From positions 115,485 through 179,484 of the forward strand of contig JAKSYS010000039.1 in NCBI GenBank assembly GCA_022925895.1: 64,000 nt of DNA. Reading direction: 5' to 3'. The notes under the pieces were generated by a model. The model searched no databases and had not been told where the DNA came from. It worked only from the letters and a program-made list of their open reading frames with translations. Position numbers and translations under genes: made by a program. This DNA is from Fragilaria crotonensis. Its lineage: Eukaryota; Bacillariophyta; Fragilariophyceae; Fragilariales; Fragilariaceae. Below, piece after piece: positions 47,187 through 58,876 of this stretch. The number at the start of each line of letters is the position of its first letter. The stretch's first letter is position 1.

Positions 47187-48458
47187 TTCCGAATGGAAAG
47201 GATTCGTGAAACACGACTACTGCGGACTGCGGTAGTCCATTGTGAACGGTATGGATGCTGTTTCTGTGGCCGTACACCGTACACCATGAAATGAACCAAC
47301 GATAAACTGATACTCTACGTTCTACGTGATCTTGCTCTTCGAATACAGTTTTAGGGTTTAACTTTGTACTGGAGTACTGTATGAGAATACGGATCCGATC
47401 CAATTAGAATGCAAGGAGATGACGTCAAGCCTTACCAATCAGCATGCTCTATGCTCTCCCTATGTTACTGTCTTACTGGAGCACTGTATCACCGTAGGTG
47501 GTACGTGAAAGGGTCAGTACTGTGACGTCATCCTGAACATCATTTCCTTGCATTCTACTGTATGATACAGGTACTAGTACTGTACTGTAATCGAATCCGG
47601 ACAACGTTTTGGTACCGGTTACCGTTAAACTAAGGGCCTCGGGGAAGTTGGGGCACACTCGTGAGCTGGACGCTGCGAGTCTACTTCGTTATGCATAGAG
47701 TGAGGGTTTGTTCGGTTCAGTCTTGAAACAAAAATTAAATCCTGAAAACTTAAGAACTAGGTTGCGGAGTAGCAATTCAAGCAATTGGGAGCGCCTTGAT
47801 TGCTAAACCTCAATCGTCGTAAGAGACGACACTATCACTGCAATGCCCATTGTGGTCAAGTAGATAGTGTGAAGGAGGAGGACAGTAGTTGTTGGAGCAG
47901 GACAGTAGTCTTGGTACAACAAAGCTGTAGGACAGTGCCTGTCCAACAGTACAGTAGCAGGTTCCAGTAGACCATCTGCCACAGCTCGGGACAAACAGCT
48001 GCGAACAGTTCGCTGTTGTAATGTTCAATTTGGCACCTTCATTAATGAAGTATGAGGTGGTTGCTTAGGGTGAAGGTCAGGACCATCCATGGTGGTGAGT
48101 GATTGGCTTAGCAATGATGGACACCAGTTTTATGACAAAAAATGCAACAAATCATCATTCTAATTCATCTGCCTTTCAATCATAAACAGCCACACATACC
48201 CTCTCGTTGAGCTCGTTGAGCTCTATGCAACTGCCATGACCGATCGGTGAAATGTCAGCATTCCTTTTTATTGAATTTAGATTGTCTTCGTTTTGGGACG
48301 GAGGGAGTAACGGTCTGAGGTGTGACACTGACAGAATGCTGGACCCAAAAAACATAGTCCTGCGATACTACCTAGTACTCCGGAGTACTAGTAGCTACCG
48401 TTTGTATATTCTTAACTCTAACTAAACTATGCATATACATGATGCATGATACATGATA
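47187..48458. other. Intergenic spacer before the large transposon
   Basis: Promoter side of the GOST gene. About 47360-47640 is GTAC-rich. No gene seen. Ends in ATGCAT/ACATGATA-rich DNA, which is the insertion target. Confidence 0.5.
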
Positions 48459-48476
48459 GGGGTGTTTTATTAAGGC
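48459..48476 (+). repeat. Left terminal inverted repeat
   Basis: 18 bp, pairs with 58859-58876 with one mismatch. Further copies of TTAATTAAGGCGCC lie just inside, at about 48500-48525. Confidence 0.8.
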
Positions 48477-49087
48477 AATCCGGCCGGCGCGCCTACTGAC
48501 GCCTTAATTAGTTAATTAAGGCGCCAAATTCGGACCTCAAGAAGGCGCAGGGGTTAGGGGTTTGGAAACCTAGGGTTTTAAGGGGTTACCGTAGTAAAAT
48601 ACAACGGTACATTGCGACAGTACGATGGTACGGTGTGGATCTCGCACAGTAATACGATAGGCTAGTACTACTGTCATACTATGGTTTACTCGTACGATTT
48701 CTACGCTCGTATATTGACCTCGTAGATCGTACGTGATGTCGCAAGGCGCGATTTTGAGGTCTATAGAAGGCGTTTGGGCCTTAACCCCGGACATGAAAAA
48801 TCGTAGGACAAAAAAGAGGACAAATTTTGGCGACACTCGCTAACTCCAGATTTCAAAAACCAACAAAATCGTAGTCGTACATCTTGTTCCTGACTTCATT
48901 ACCTTTCCAAATCTATCCTACTTTAAGATATTGTCCTAAAAATGGTGGAGATACGTTGATCTGAAGATAGCCCTTTTTTTGGTCGTCGCAAAACATTTTG
49001 TCCTAGATTGATCGTCCTTTTAAGGACAAATTATCCAAAAATTCTCCGTACAAAAATCAATCTTTGGATTTTTACGTGGTGAAATCC

Positions 49088-49450
49088 CGTGTTAAATCTC
49101 ATCTTCACAGTGATCATGACAGCTATCTCTGAATTTACCGACAACACTACTTTCTATCACAACAAAAAGCTCTGTCATGCCCATCTTGTGGGTATTGTGA
49201 TCACATTTTTGTGGTCTGGCATCTAATGGCTGCACAATTGGCACTTTTGTCAACTTTTAGATTTTCACGTGTTAAATTGCCGTGTTAAATATCATCTTCA
49301 CAATGATCATGTCCCCTGTCCCCAAAAACACCGACAAGAACCCTTTCAATCACATCAAAAGGCTCTGTCTTGTCCACCTTTTGGGTCCTGCAATCACCTT
49401 CTTGCTGTCCGGCATCAAGTGACTGCACAATAGGCACTTTTGTCATTGTC
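49088..49450. repeat. Two-unit tandem repeat inside the transposon's left arm
   Basis: Two diverged units of about 193 bp. Each begins CGTGTTAAAT(A/C)TCATCTTCACA and ends with CTGCACAAT(T)(A/G)GGCACTTTTGTCA. Non-coding. Confidence 0.75.
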
Positions 49451-49795
49451 GACGCCAAACGACGCCAAATCTTGACAATATCCGGGTTAATTTTTGATCG
49501 TCTCCGGGTGTGTTCGTAAAAAACAAGTCGTGTTTTGCTTTTTTGGGTCTTGTTATCGCTAAAACTTGCCGCCGAGACCATGTGGATTATGTAACTGGAC
49601 GTAACGTTCGATCTCATGCTCTGACGTTAAATCTGAGTACGCAGAGCTGTATACAACAACAATGGCAACGTACAGTAAGTCATACAGCCCAATCCGTGAC
49701 ATACAGCGAGTAAGCCAACCAGATTACGGGGTTGCTATTGACATTAACACGGCACTCGCCGTGTTAAATTTCATTAACCCGTGATTTTAAGGTTA

Positions 49796-49895
49796 CTTTT
49801 TGTCCTATTGCTAAATCCGCCAGAGGACAAAACGGGTTCGGCGATTCGGAAATAGGGACTTTAAGCAAATTTTGGAAAAGTTGTGCGCGCGCACA
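49796..49895 (+). repeat. Left subterminal inverted repeat block
   Basis: Contains TTTTGTCCT, then AATAGGGACTTTAAGCAAA (49851-49869), then TGTGCGCGCGCACA (49882-49895). The same three elements occur in reverse complement and in the same order at 58756-58832. Confidence 0.75.
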
Positions 49896-50066
49896 ACTTA
49901 GCATTCGTCGAGTACCGGATCGCGAGCTCCGGCACTCAGAAGTTCGAGCAAGTAAAAGTTAAGACTCTTGCAAAGTTTGGTTAAGCAAAAAAACGTTTCG
50001 TCGCGCGCACCAAAATATGAAAGTACTGTTGCAAAGTGCAAGTACCTGGTAGTACGGGAGTTGTAG

Positions 50067-51407
50067 ATGCCGATACAAAGTGGTGAGTATCATAAACACA
50101 TAACTCTTACGATGGCGACTGCGACAGGTTGGAATGACATCGACACAAGCGGCCCATTGGAGAGAGAAACTTCGGCTTGTGCTGTCTTTTCTTCACTTCT
50201 TGCTCTCTGCATGGAAGAAGACAAATCTTCAGTGGCAGTGGCAGTGCCGGTGATTTGTCTTCTGGGTTTCCGCGGCAACAACAGAGTTATCAGGACCCGC
50301 GACATCCCACTAGTGATGTCATTTCTGCAATTCTATGTTGAATGTGACAACAATGAATTCTGTCTTGGTCATTTGGTTGCATTGATGCTCCTGGGATTAG
50401 GAAGCAACACGAGTGTATTCCAGCACATGGATATGCCTATCATCCCGGATGTTCGTCTGGATTTGAACAGATTGAGTCAATCAGATTGTCGGGCGGCATT
50501 TCGATTCGACCAAGAAGAAATGAAAAGGACCGTGTGTTTGTTGCCTTTTCCTGATATAATCATCACCCACAAAAGAGACAGAGTTCATCTACTGGAAGCA
50601 TATGCAATTTTCTGTAGAAGGCTCTGTTACCCGAACCGGTGGTGTGATCTGCACAAAGAGTTCGGACAATCTACAAGTGCACTATCAAGAATATTTGGGC
50701 TAATGCTTCATTTGATTGTTTCAAGGGTCGGCCCAAAGGTTGTTTTCTATCCTCTGAAGCAGGAGCGATATGACCAATATCTGGAGTGCTTTGTACGTAA
50801 GGGTGCAGATGCTGAGCTCAGAATCGTTGCAGTGATTGATGCAAAAAAACTTATGAGTTGCCGACCCACACATTTTCAAGGGTCACAGTACGATCGACAT
50901 AAAAAAGGTCATGGTCTCAAGTTTCAGACTTTAGAAGGGCCAGATGGTTTAGGTATCAGTTGTGTTCGCGCCTATGATGGCAGACGAGGCGATGGCTATA
51001 TCTTCCGTCATTCCAATCTGGAAAACTTCTGGCGGAACCATCCAATCGCATGTAACTACAGAAAATTGGCTGATTCGGCCTACCCAACAACAAACTGGAC
51101 GTTGTCTATGTTCAAAAAGCTACCAGGACGAGAACTGCCACCGGACAGACAGGCTTTCAACGCTACATACAGTCCTATGCGAACCTGCGTTGAATGGGGA
51201 TACGAGAAGGTAGTTCGACATTGGGCATACGTCGACTTCAAAAAACAAATGAGAATGGAAATGGTGCGAATGGAAGCAATGTGGCACGGTGCATTCTGGC
51301 TTACAAATGTTGTAACTTGTGTTAGAGGTGGCAACCAAATCTCCGAGTACTTCGAGCTACCACCACCGACACTTGAAGAGTACCTCAGAACGACTTTGGA
51401 ATTGTAG
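50067..51407 (+). CDS. PIF/Harbinger-type DDE transposase
   Basis: Intact 446-aa frame. The start may instead be Met16 (50112). An HTH-like stretch FGQSTSALSRIFGLMLHLI (about residues 199-217) precedes the DDE domain, as in the family. Candidate catalytic residues are Asp258 in AVIDAKK, Asp309 in GRRGDGYIFRHS and Glu377 in MRTCVEWGYEK. The family signature LADSAYP lies near residues 335-340. The enzyme would cut and join the element ends. It is the only intact gene of the element. Harbinger enzymes normally make 3-bp target duplications, which does not fit the flank seen here. Confidence 0.78.
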   Translation: MPIQSGEYHKHITLTMATATGWNDIDTSGPLERETSACAVFSSLLALCMEEDKSSVAVAVPVICLLGFRGNNRVIRTRDIPLVMSFLQFYVECDNNEFCLGHLVALMLLGLGSNTSVFQHMDMPIIPDVRLDLNRLSQSDCRAAFRFDQEEMKRTVCLLPFPDIIITHKRDRVHLLEAYAIFCRRLCYPNRWCDLHKEFGQSTSALSRIFGLMLHLIVSRVGPKVVFYPLKQERYDQYLECFVRKGADAELRIVAVIDAKKLMSCRPTHFQGSQYDRHKKGHGLKFQTLEGPDGLGISCVRAYDGRRGDGYIFRHSNLENFWRNHPIACNYRKLADSAYPTTNWTLSMFKKLPGRELPPDRQAFNATYSPMRTCVEWGYEKVVRHWAYVDFKKQMRMEMVRMEAMWHGAFWLTNVVTCVRGGNQISEYFELPPPTLEEYLRTTLEL

Positions 51408-52276
51408 TCGGGATCGCCGGATGATCGTGAAGTGGTGTACCAGTGGCGAACGTCGCGACGTCATCCTCGTCGATTTGAGATGCTTCTGGACAAGGTGACG
51501 AGTGGAGTAACTTATGCATGCTTCCTTGACTGCGATCCTGATTTTGAGAAATAACTACAATTGACGTCGACGAACAGGAAACGAAGTGTACGAGTTGGAA
51601 CCAAATTTGCAAACCGCCCGTCCATCCAGCGACTGTGTAGTTTTGTAAAATAACATCTCGCGTTCGACACTATTTGGAGTTGCATTCTTGTCGTGTGTGT
51701 TGGAATAGCTGTGTGAGTAGACGTTTGTTGATCGTCGCTCATTAGTACATTGTTAGATAAGACTCTATACCTGTAACGAGGTCGTCATCAGTCACCAACC
51801 ACCGCGTACTAGCTAGTATGCTGATGCATGTTAGTGGCGATGTGGCGATCGTCGGTGAAAATTTCCACAGTTCAGCGGACGAATTTGATGAGCTGGTCGT
51901 CTCAAGGAGCGATCATCTAAAAAGCAAGACCTGAATTCGTGTCACATATCCCTATTTTTTGTTTGGATTTATACGAATTAAATTATGCATAGATCCGTAC
52001 AAAATAATGCCACATTATTGTTCACGTACTAGTTTTTTTTTCGTATTCCGTACTTTTGTATGCACATGTTCCGAAGTTCAGAATTCGGAATCCAACAAAA
52101 TACTCTTTGATACACCCGAGTTCTAATTGATGGATTCCGGTAAAATTTAGAATACGGAATCCTGGGTTTCTTCTCACGAAACAACGTAATCGAATCAGGC
52201 GTATTCCTGATCTTTCATCTCTAGTTAATCCTCAATTTTGCATTTCATATTGCTTTATACTTAGCACCGCCTGATT

Positions 52277-53813
52277 ATGTTGTACCGTACTGTCGACAAA
52301 GGTTTTAAAGCGGAACTTTCAAAATTTATTGCAGAAAGTTTTGAAAAGTGGAACTGGTCAAGTGAAAAGGATCACCAGACGACGATTGAGTTTTGGGCAA
52401 AGCAAATGAAAGCCCGAGATTGCTCCGAATCCAAGAAAGAATACATCCGTGAGTTGATTAAAGGCATCAAGAATGAACGAGCTCAGTTTACGAAAGAGTT
52501 GACAAATGAGTTCATGTTTACTCGCCTTACAATGGTTAAGGGGCTCCGCTTTGAAAAAGCGAACAACAGCTTTTATGCTCGCTTGGTTTATCAAGAACCA
52601 AGCGAATCAGATCCGAAAACAATGGTGGTCTCTGAAGAAGAACTAAAAGTCGATGAAGAATGGGTGCGAAGCGAATATGCGGATGTGGACATTCAACACA
52701 TTATCAACATGCATCAAACGGACAAGTGGACTGACGTTCCACGCGATGTTGAAGTCAGAATTGGCTGCCAAACATAAAATTGTTCGTGTGCGATATGTGC
52801 CTCCCCAAGTTCGCCATGTGATTGATTATGAAGCAACAAAAAAGGTCATTAATGAGAAGGATGTAACGAATGCCAAGAGGCGAAAGAAGCTTGGATTTGC
52901 TGACCTTCCAGCGGAGAAAATCGAAAAGCTTTCTCTCTTGGAACAGACAATTCCCAGACGCCGAACTTCACAGCAAAGTGCACCACCCACCCCTTCTAAG
53001 GTTGCCAGAAATCCAATGAATGTCAAGAAATATGAGAAGATACGTCTTGAAAAGGAAGAGGCAAAATGGCAAAAGGCAGTTATTCGAAAGCCCGTCACTA
53101 CAAATGAGAAATGGTTAGGTCGGATGGAAAATAATAAGGAGACAACGTTGGAGGAAGAGTTTGTGACAATGGCATTTGGTGAACCGTTTGTGAAGGAATT
53201 AAAGATGGGGGATCTGCGCGGGTTCGTGGATGTGCCCGTTGGTGATTACAAACCATCACACTTGCACCACCATCCAAACTTGCAATGTTATGGTGCGCCT
53301 GCTGTCCACTTCAATCAAACTGATGGAAAAGATTTGTGTGTCTCGAAGGCTTTTGCTTCAGCTTTGTTTTCGCTTGGTTTTCGGGAGGAGGCATCTACCA
53401 TTGACAATTTTGGTGAAGAAATTTTAAAAGGGGCAGTTGTCGATGCTTTGGAAAATGTTGTGAAACATGCAAGAAGCATTCTTCCGACTTGGATAGTGAT
53501 TCGGCGTTTGCCTCGACAATTCGATTGGAGAGTTGATCTCGATGCACGAAGCCTCTTGCTTGGAGTTCTGACTGCATCGGACGGTAGCTGTTGTCATGCC
53601 GTTTGCATTCATGGAGGATTTGTGTATGATGCGAATGAGGTGAAAGCCCTCCCTCTTTGCGAAGAGGCTTTGAATTATTGTACCTCTACTCCATTGGTGA
53701 AGAGTGAGTTTGTTGATTCCGGCGGGGTTACATCTTTCGATATGAAGGACAGCGACAACAGAGGATTGAAAAATGACATGGAGGACAGAAATGAATTGAA
53801 ACCTTATACATGA
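52277..53813 (+). CDS. Papain-fold cysteine-protease-like transposon protein, frame broken
   Basis: Two overlapping frames (52277-52777 and the frame ending at 53813) join near 52740-52760 after one base change, giving about 510 aa. The first half is Lys/Glu-rich and helical. The last 170 residues carry a Cys motif DLCVSKAFASALFSLGF followed by a His motif CCHAVCIHGGFVYDANE with a downstream Asp/Asn, in the Cys-His-Asp order of papain-fold (OTU/Ulp-like) proteases. Cysteine protease genes occur in other large eukaryotic DNA transposons. The exact family and activity are inferred. The gene follows the transposase on the same strand by about 0.87 kb. Confidence 0.5.
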
Positions 53814-53835
53814 ATTAAGTATAACATTTATTTTA

Positions 53836-56671
53836 TTATGACCCTGTTTTGAGATGGCATTTGCTTGACTCGTCCACAGGTTCAGTAAATTCGGATGCCC
53901 ACAAATGGCGAGGCAAAGTTTGCAAAATTTTTGAGCCATCATCCTTAATCAAAATAGCAAAGCAGGGACCTTCTATATCAGAAGGTTCAATAACGGTATA
54001 ATCATCGGACATTAACCATTCGGTCAGAAGCACTGATTTGATGCCAGTTGTGTGTAAGCCTTTTTGGACAACCAATCGGATGGGTTGCAGATTGTTGGTA
54101 AGAACAACCACAGTTAAACGGCACGGATGCACCGCGACTCTGTTTGACGTTTGGGATTTGAAGTTTACATTCATCCAATCATAAACAGGACCCCCAGATT
54201 GGAATGATGGATGGCATCGATACGTGGATGAGTTGTGCCTCAGCTCCGTGCACACATGCACCTTTGAACCAAATTGGTAACTCAAGAACTGCAATACAGT
54301 ATCGGGAATGTGCATCAATGATACATTGGTTTGAGTATGCCAACACAGCCGATATCCAGTTGTGAAGTCACATGTCAGTGTTCCAAAAGTGGCTTTGCCA
54401 GTGCTGCTCGGAGGATTGGTGTTGTCAGGAACGTTAGCAGCACCATTTGTGGTGTCCCATATTCTTGTATAGACTGCATTAATCATCAGTGAATAAGACA
54501 AGCGTTGAGCAGATTGTAGTTCGTAAGCAGATCCATTGTGACGTTTTTGTGCTTGGCGGCCAGGCTTTTTGGCAACTGGAATTAACAGTGATTCTGGACG
54601 TTGAGCACAATAATTGATTGGAGCACCAAACCGTTCCATATTGTCGAGTAATGCAACAATTCGTGAAACTTCGGAAACTTCCACGATTTATTTTGGACAG
54701 TGGAATGTCAGTCACACATGGACATTAACGTTTTGATGGCATTCTGAACAACAATTTTGGATTCTGCATGATGCTGCGGGGTCCAGTATGAGGTTTTATT
54801 GAGCCATTGATCAAAACATAACATTGCCTCAAAGACAGAAATCACAGCAGGAAGGTTGGCAGCTTCTTCTGCTGCAGCGTTTTATCAGCACTTTGTGCTC
54901 TTGCTCGCCGCATTTCAAACGTGGATTCTAAAATCAGCCATCCTTCATCATATTGTGCCAAAATCACAAACAAAAATACCAAACCCAAACGTTCCGCTGC
55001 TGAAATTTTGGTCAAATTTGTGATACCTTGGCTAAAATCCGTTGCAGGAAACGTTCGGCGAATTGTTTGTCGGTGAGTATTGTGAAACCGAATTGCAAGG
55101 GCGTCCAACGCCGCCAACTGGCTGGGAGGGACATTTTCAAGAATCAAGAACGTGACCATTTCGATCATGCCTTTACGAAATGCATGCATGGTTTCAACCG
55201 GTGTTGCACCATATATTCCACGAATTGGGTCAGCCATTGGAATGCTATCAAAGACATTATTCAAACGATGTTGTGACCATCGTTCTCGAGTTGCCACGTT
55301 GGGATCACGCGCAATGGCTGAAATGGCTTGGGCTGAAAGCATAGAACATTGGACCTCAGGATTATCCAAATTTTCATGATCAACATCACACGCACGACTA
55401 TGTCGTTGAATGCCTGCTCCGTGTGACCCAAATCGACCACACAACATGTCACCTTCTTGCATGTCTTGAATGACATAAAGAATACAAGTGATGACATCCA
55501 CTTGCATGATTCCCTGTGGACCAATTGGCAATGATACATTCATTAAATAGGGACCGGCCGAAGTAAATGAACTCAACACTGCATCCAACTGGGCATGATA
55601 GTTTCGCACATTGTCGCCTTGTTTCATGTTAGTTTGATTTTGTGCGGATGATAATTTTGCTTTTGGAAGGAAGCCATGATATCCCCAGGCCTGGAGCTTA
55701 CGACGAAACTCCTCTTTAAAATAGCAGGCGCGAACATGTATGGTTTCAGTGAAAATCGGGCATTACCTGTCACATGTGTGCGGTCAATCCATTGATAATG
55801 GGAACAAATAATTGTCGTGCCGGATTTGTTATCATTCGTTGATATGCATCGCGATACACACTCCCAGAAAGCGCATCCCCAAGTCTTCCATCAGGGCTCT
55901 GATATGGTTTCAAGGGATTGTTCAAATCAATCAATAGATTTTCAGAAGTCATGATGGACGGGTTTTGCAACAAGTTAAGTAATTGCGGTGCAAATTCATA
56001 AGCGATGACATCGCACGGTGGTCCGTGCGGCACCTCCACAGTGACAACCGCAGGTAACAGCCTTTTGCGTTTGTCACAGATTGAAACAGAACATCCACAT
56101 TTTTAATCGCGATTGCCCACCGACGGGATAAAATGAGTACCCATCTGCTTGGGCATGTCTGGCCCATTTTAGACCGATTCAAACGCATAATCAGGCGCAT
56201 TCATGTCATCCAATATCTTTAACAATGAAATGGTCCATTTTTGATCCGTAGAAAACATAAATTGTGATGCGGCAACTGTATCATGACGTGTTGACATTCA
56301 GGTATATCATTGGGTTCGTCCACAAGAATTTGAATGTCATTTATATCATCAAACGGTGATTCCGTCATATGAATGACGGGTGGCAACAATGCTGGCAGTG
56401 CGTTCAACGACGATGGAGCTGAACGATTGTACAAGTCATTTACCACTTCGCAACGCAAATGCTTGGGACGTTTGGTACTTGTAAAGACGCTTTCATCAAA
56501 GGTTGCGTCAACGCGACCTTGCGCAACTGGTGTTGTGGTTGTTGAATGGCCGCGACGGAGAAAAGCTAAACATGTCGGTGACCGCTGAAAATGGATTGTG
56601 AATGCCTTTTCTGTTGTGAACAGTTTGTGACGGCTCATGCAATGCGGGTTGTAACATACAAATCCTGACAT
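53836..56671 (-). pseudogene. Large KDZ/Plavaka-like transposon protein, broken into several frames
   Basis: Minus-strand pieces in order are 56671-56219, about 56240-55770, 55627-54842 and 54684-53836. They read as one long protein with several frame breaks or short gaps. The N-terminus has a C2H2-like finger (CYNPHC ... FTIHFQRSPTC). Then come KWTISLLKILDDMNAPDY, VPHGPPCDVIAYEFAPQLL, SGSVYRDAYQRMI, LPIGPQGIMQVDVITCILYV, EGDMLCGRFGSH with a CxxC/His cluster, and FGATPVETMHAFRKG-like GIYGATPVETMHAFRKGM. The last piece has AQRPESLLIPVAKKPGRQAQ. I recognise this as a multicopy protein of diatom repeats. KDZ/Plavaka transposase is my best guess, with low certainty. A stop near 54840 and frame changes make it non-functional as written. 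Confidence 0.5.
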
Positions 56672-57456
56672 GTTTTGAGAGTGATTGAATTGTTTATGTT
56701 GTGAGGGATAATAAACGTGGTGTTTGCGTCACTGCGTGTTTGCAAGTGGGTGTGTCATCAAACGGCTGCTTTCACAACACTGGCTAACAATATCAACAAA
56801 AATTCATGGACAACCAATGAAAACTGGTCATGCATACTGACAAACAGGGATGACGTGTTTGAGCGCACACATAAGGAAGAAACACAAATCTCATTTATCC
56901 GTATTGACTTCAGAAATACCAACTCAAATGTCAATCCGAATCCTTAGACGTGATTTGGTACTCATTAGTACATAGGTTGAGAAGCACGTAGAACGACTAA
57001 TTTGAATTAATAGACAAACACGTATATTAACGTGTACGGATGTATGAGCTTGTGTGGAAAAATATGGAAACAAAATTGTGGTTACGTACTAAAATCGGCT
57101 AAATATCTACCTTTTTAAGTTTGTACGAACTTGAGCATTCGTAAGTACTGCATTATTTCGATTTTTGGCCCTTAGATGATCAAAGAATGCTGGCGGGGTG
57201 TGGCGAACTTGACCAGGCACTTCACAGTACGAAGAACGAAGCGCTTTTAAACGAAATACATGGAAGCGTTTGCGAGGATGGTGAGCAACACAAACAAACA
57301 AGGTCATCGTTGTATGGTCGATAACAGCACTCACTAAGAAGCGGACGATACCATGCTACGTGATACAGTACTATCTTTTGCAATACTACGACACCATTAG
57401 TAGTATTAATCTAATATGAACTCATCCCCCGCCCCAGAGAATGACCTTGCTGGCTA

Positions 57457-58604
57457 CTACTTGCTGCTATCCTCCTTCCCACGACCTCCTCGTTCAAGCT
57501 CGGCCATCCTGATCTTCATTTCTGCCATCTGCATTTCCCACTGCATTTTTTGGAGGTCCATACTACAAAGCTGTATCTCGTGCTGGCGCTGGCTATCTTC
57601 TTTTTCCTTCTCAAAACGTTTCTCAGCCATCTGCTTTTCAAAATCAAATCGCTTGACCTCAATTTCAGCATTCCCCTGTCGTGTTTTAGTCAGAGAATCA
57701 ATGAGGTCACGGCACAATGCCTTATTGCTCGAGGCACCAACAGCAGAATTATCAACGTTTCTTCGCTTGTTGATCTTGTTTGCGGCTGGTGTCACCATGA
57801 CTTGAGCTGGAGCTGAGTCGTCTTCTGATCCAAGTTCGACAACCTCACCGTTGTCGCCAAGCACCATCATCGGTCCACCAACCTGAATTGCTTCACCTGC
57901 AACAATGCTACTTGCACACTTCAGACGCAGTGCCCGCCCCTCCGCAACTTGCTTTGTGGCATCGTGCTCTGCCATCATTTTTGCGGCAACCTCAGCATCC
58001 TTTGCATCAGCTTCTTCCAATGCGTGATCGTTCGCAATGCCATATACCCTGCTCATGGTTTCACTGGGTTCATCCTCGTTTGCAGTCCCATTTGCAACAG
58101 ATTCCTGAAACTGTTCGGCAAGGAGCGAATACCAATATACTTCCTCTGAAAAGGACGCCAGTCGCTAAATTTGTAGACACTTGGCCCTGTTGTTGCGTTG
58201 AAGTCAGCAACAACCTGACCCCAACACTTGCTGATCCCATTCTTTGGCGGGATATGCGCATTGTTTTTGTCGACAATTTCCATCAACAACAATTCATAAC
58301 GCTCCCCTTCTGGGAATTTCTTCTTAGCCGAACCGACGACGACACTGCTCCTCTTCTCTTGTGTTTGTCCTGCTGGTGGACAGGTGTTCTCTTTGTTGAG
58401 AGCTGCAGATGATGCCATCGCGGATTCCATGTTGGTTCCTTGTTGTTGTCGAGTCACAGTTGAAAAAGTACTCAGTACTCTTCGGATTGCCGCCAACCTC
58501 AGTCGTGGAGGTGTACGGTACATCTGGTATCTCAATGAGGAAATTCCTGGCGCGGCCAAAGGAGATCTGGTGCGCGCGGAGGTCGAGGTTGCCTGACAAC
58601 GCAA
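57457..58604 (-). CDS. Myb/SANT-like DNA-binding protein of the transposon, frame broken
   Basis: The partner gene typical of Harbinger elements, which guides the transposase to the ends (family knowledge). The N-terminal part (frame ending near 58053) shows a three-helix SANT/MADF-like region: GERYELLLMEIVDKNNAHI, SKCWGQVVADFNA and DWRPFQRKYIGIRS with regularly spaced Trp. The C-terminal part (to 57457) has NEDEPSE, an acidic region and a long charged coiled coil (DFEKQMAEKRFEKEKEDSQR). The frames join after one base change near 58105-58125, giving about 380 aa. It is read away from the right end of the element. Confidence 0.6.
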
Positions 58605-58755
58605 CTTTAAAATGGCATTTTAAGGTTGAGTTGGCCATGTTTTTTGGTTCTGCGCACAACTTTAGCCTTTGCTCAGCTTCAAGATGGAAGCTGAGTACCG
58701 GAGACATGAGGTGTGACATCGGGTTTTCTCCGGGAGGCTGAAGGAGGGCAAAAAG

Positions 58756-58832
58756 CGTGCGCGCGCAGAGATTTTTCAGTTTGCTTAAAGTCCCTAATAA
58801 TTTTTGATTTTGTCCTACCCGGTAGGACAAAA
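58756..58832 (-). repeat. Right subterminal inverted repeat block
   Basis: Holds GTGCGCGCGCAG, TTTGCTTAAAGTCCCTAAT (58780-58798) and the palindrome TTGTCCTACCCGGTAGGACAA (58808-58832 region). Mirrors 49796-49895. Confidence 0.75.
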
Positions 58833-58858
58833 ATGTCTGGGGTTAACGGAAGGCAGGC

Positions 58859-58876
58859 GCCTTAATTAAACACCCC
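58859..58876 (-). repeat. Right terminal inverted repeat
   Basis: Pairs with 48459-48476. Followed by TG and then the TACATGATA copy. Confidence 0.8.

Larger units (their letters stand above)
48459..58876. mobile_element. 10.4-kb DNA transposon with Harbinger transposase and extra genes
   Basis: The left end GGGGTGTTTTATTAAGGC and right end GCCTTAATTAAACACCCC are near-perfect inverted repeats. The sequence TACATGATA directly precedes the left end (48450-48458) and recurs 2 bp after the right end (58879-58887), a probable target duplication. Subterminal blocks match in inverted order (listed separately). Inside are four gene modules: PIF/Harbinger transposase (+), cysteine-protease-like protein (+), KDZ/Plavaka-like large protein (-), and Myb/SANT-like protein (-). 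Transposase and Myb-like genes are the standard Harbinger pair. The other two are extra. Confidence 0.75.
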
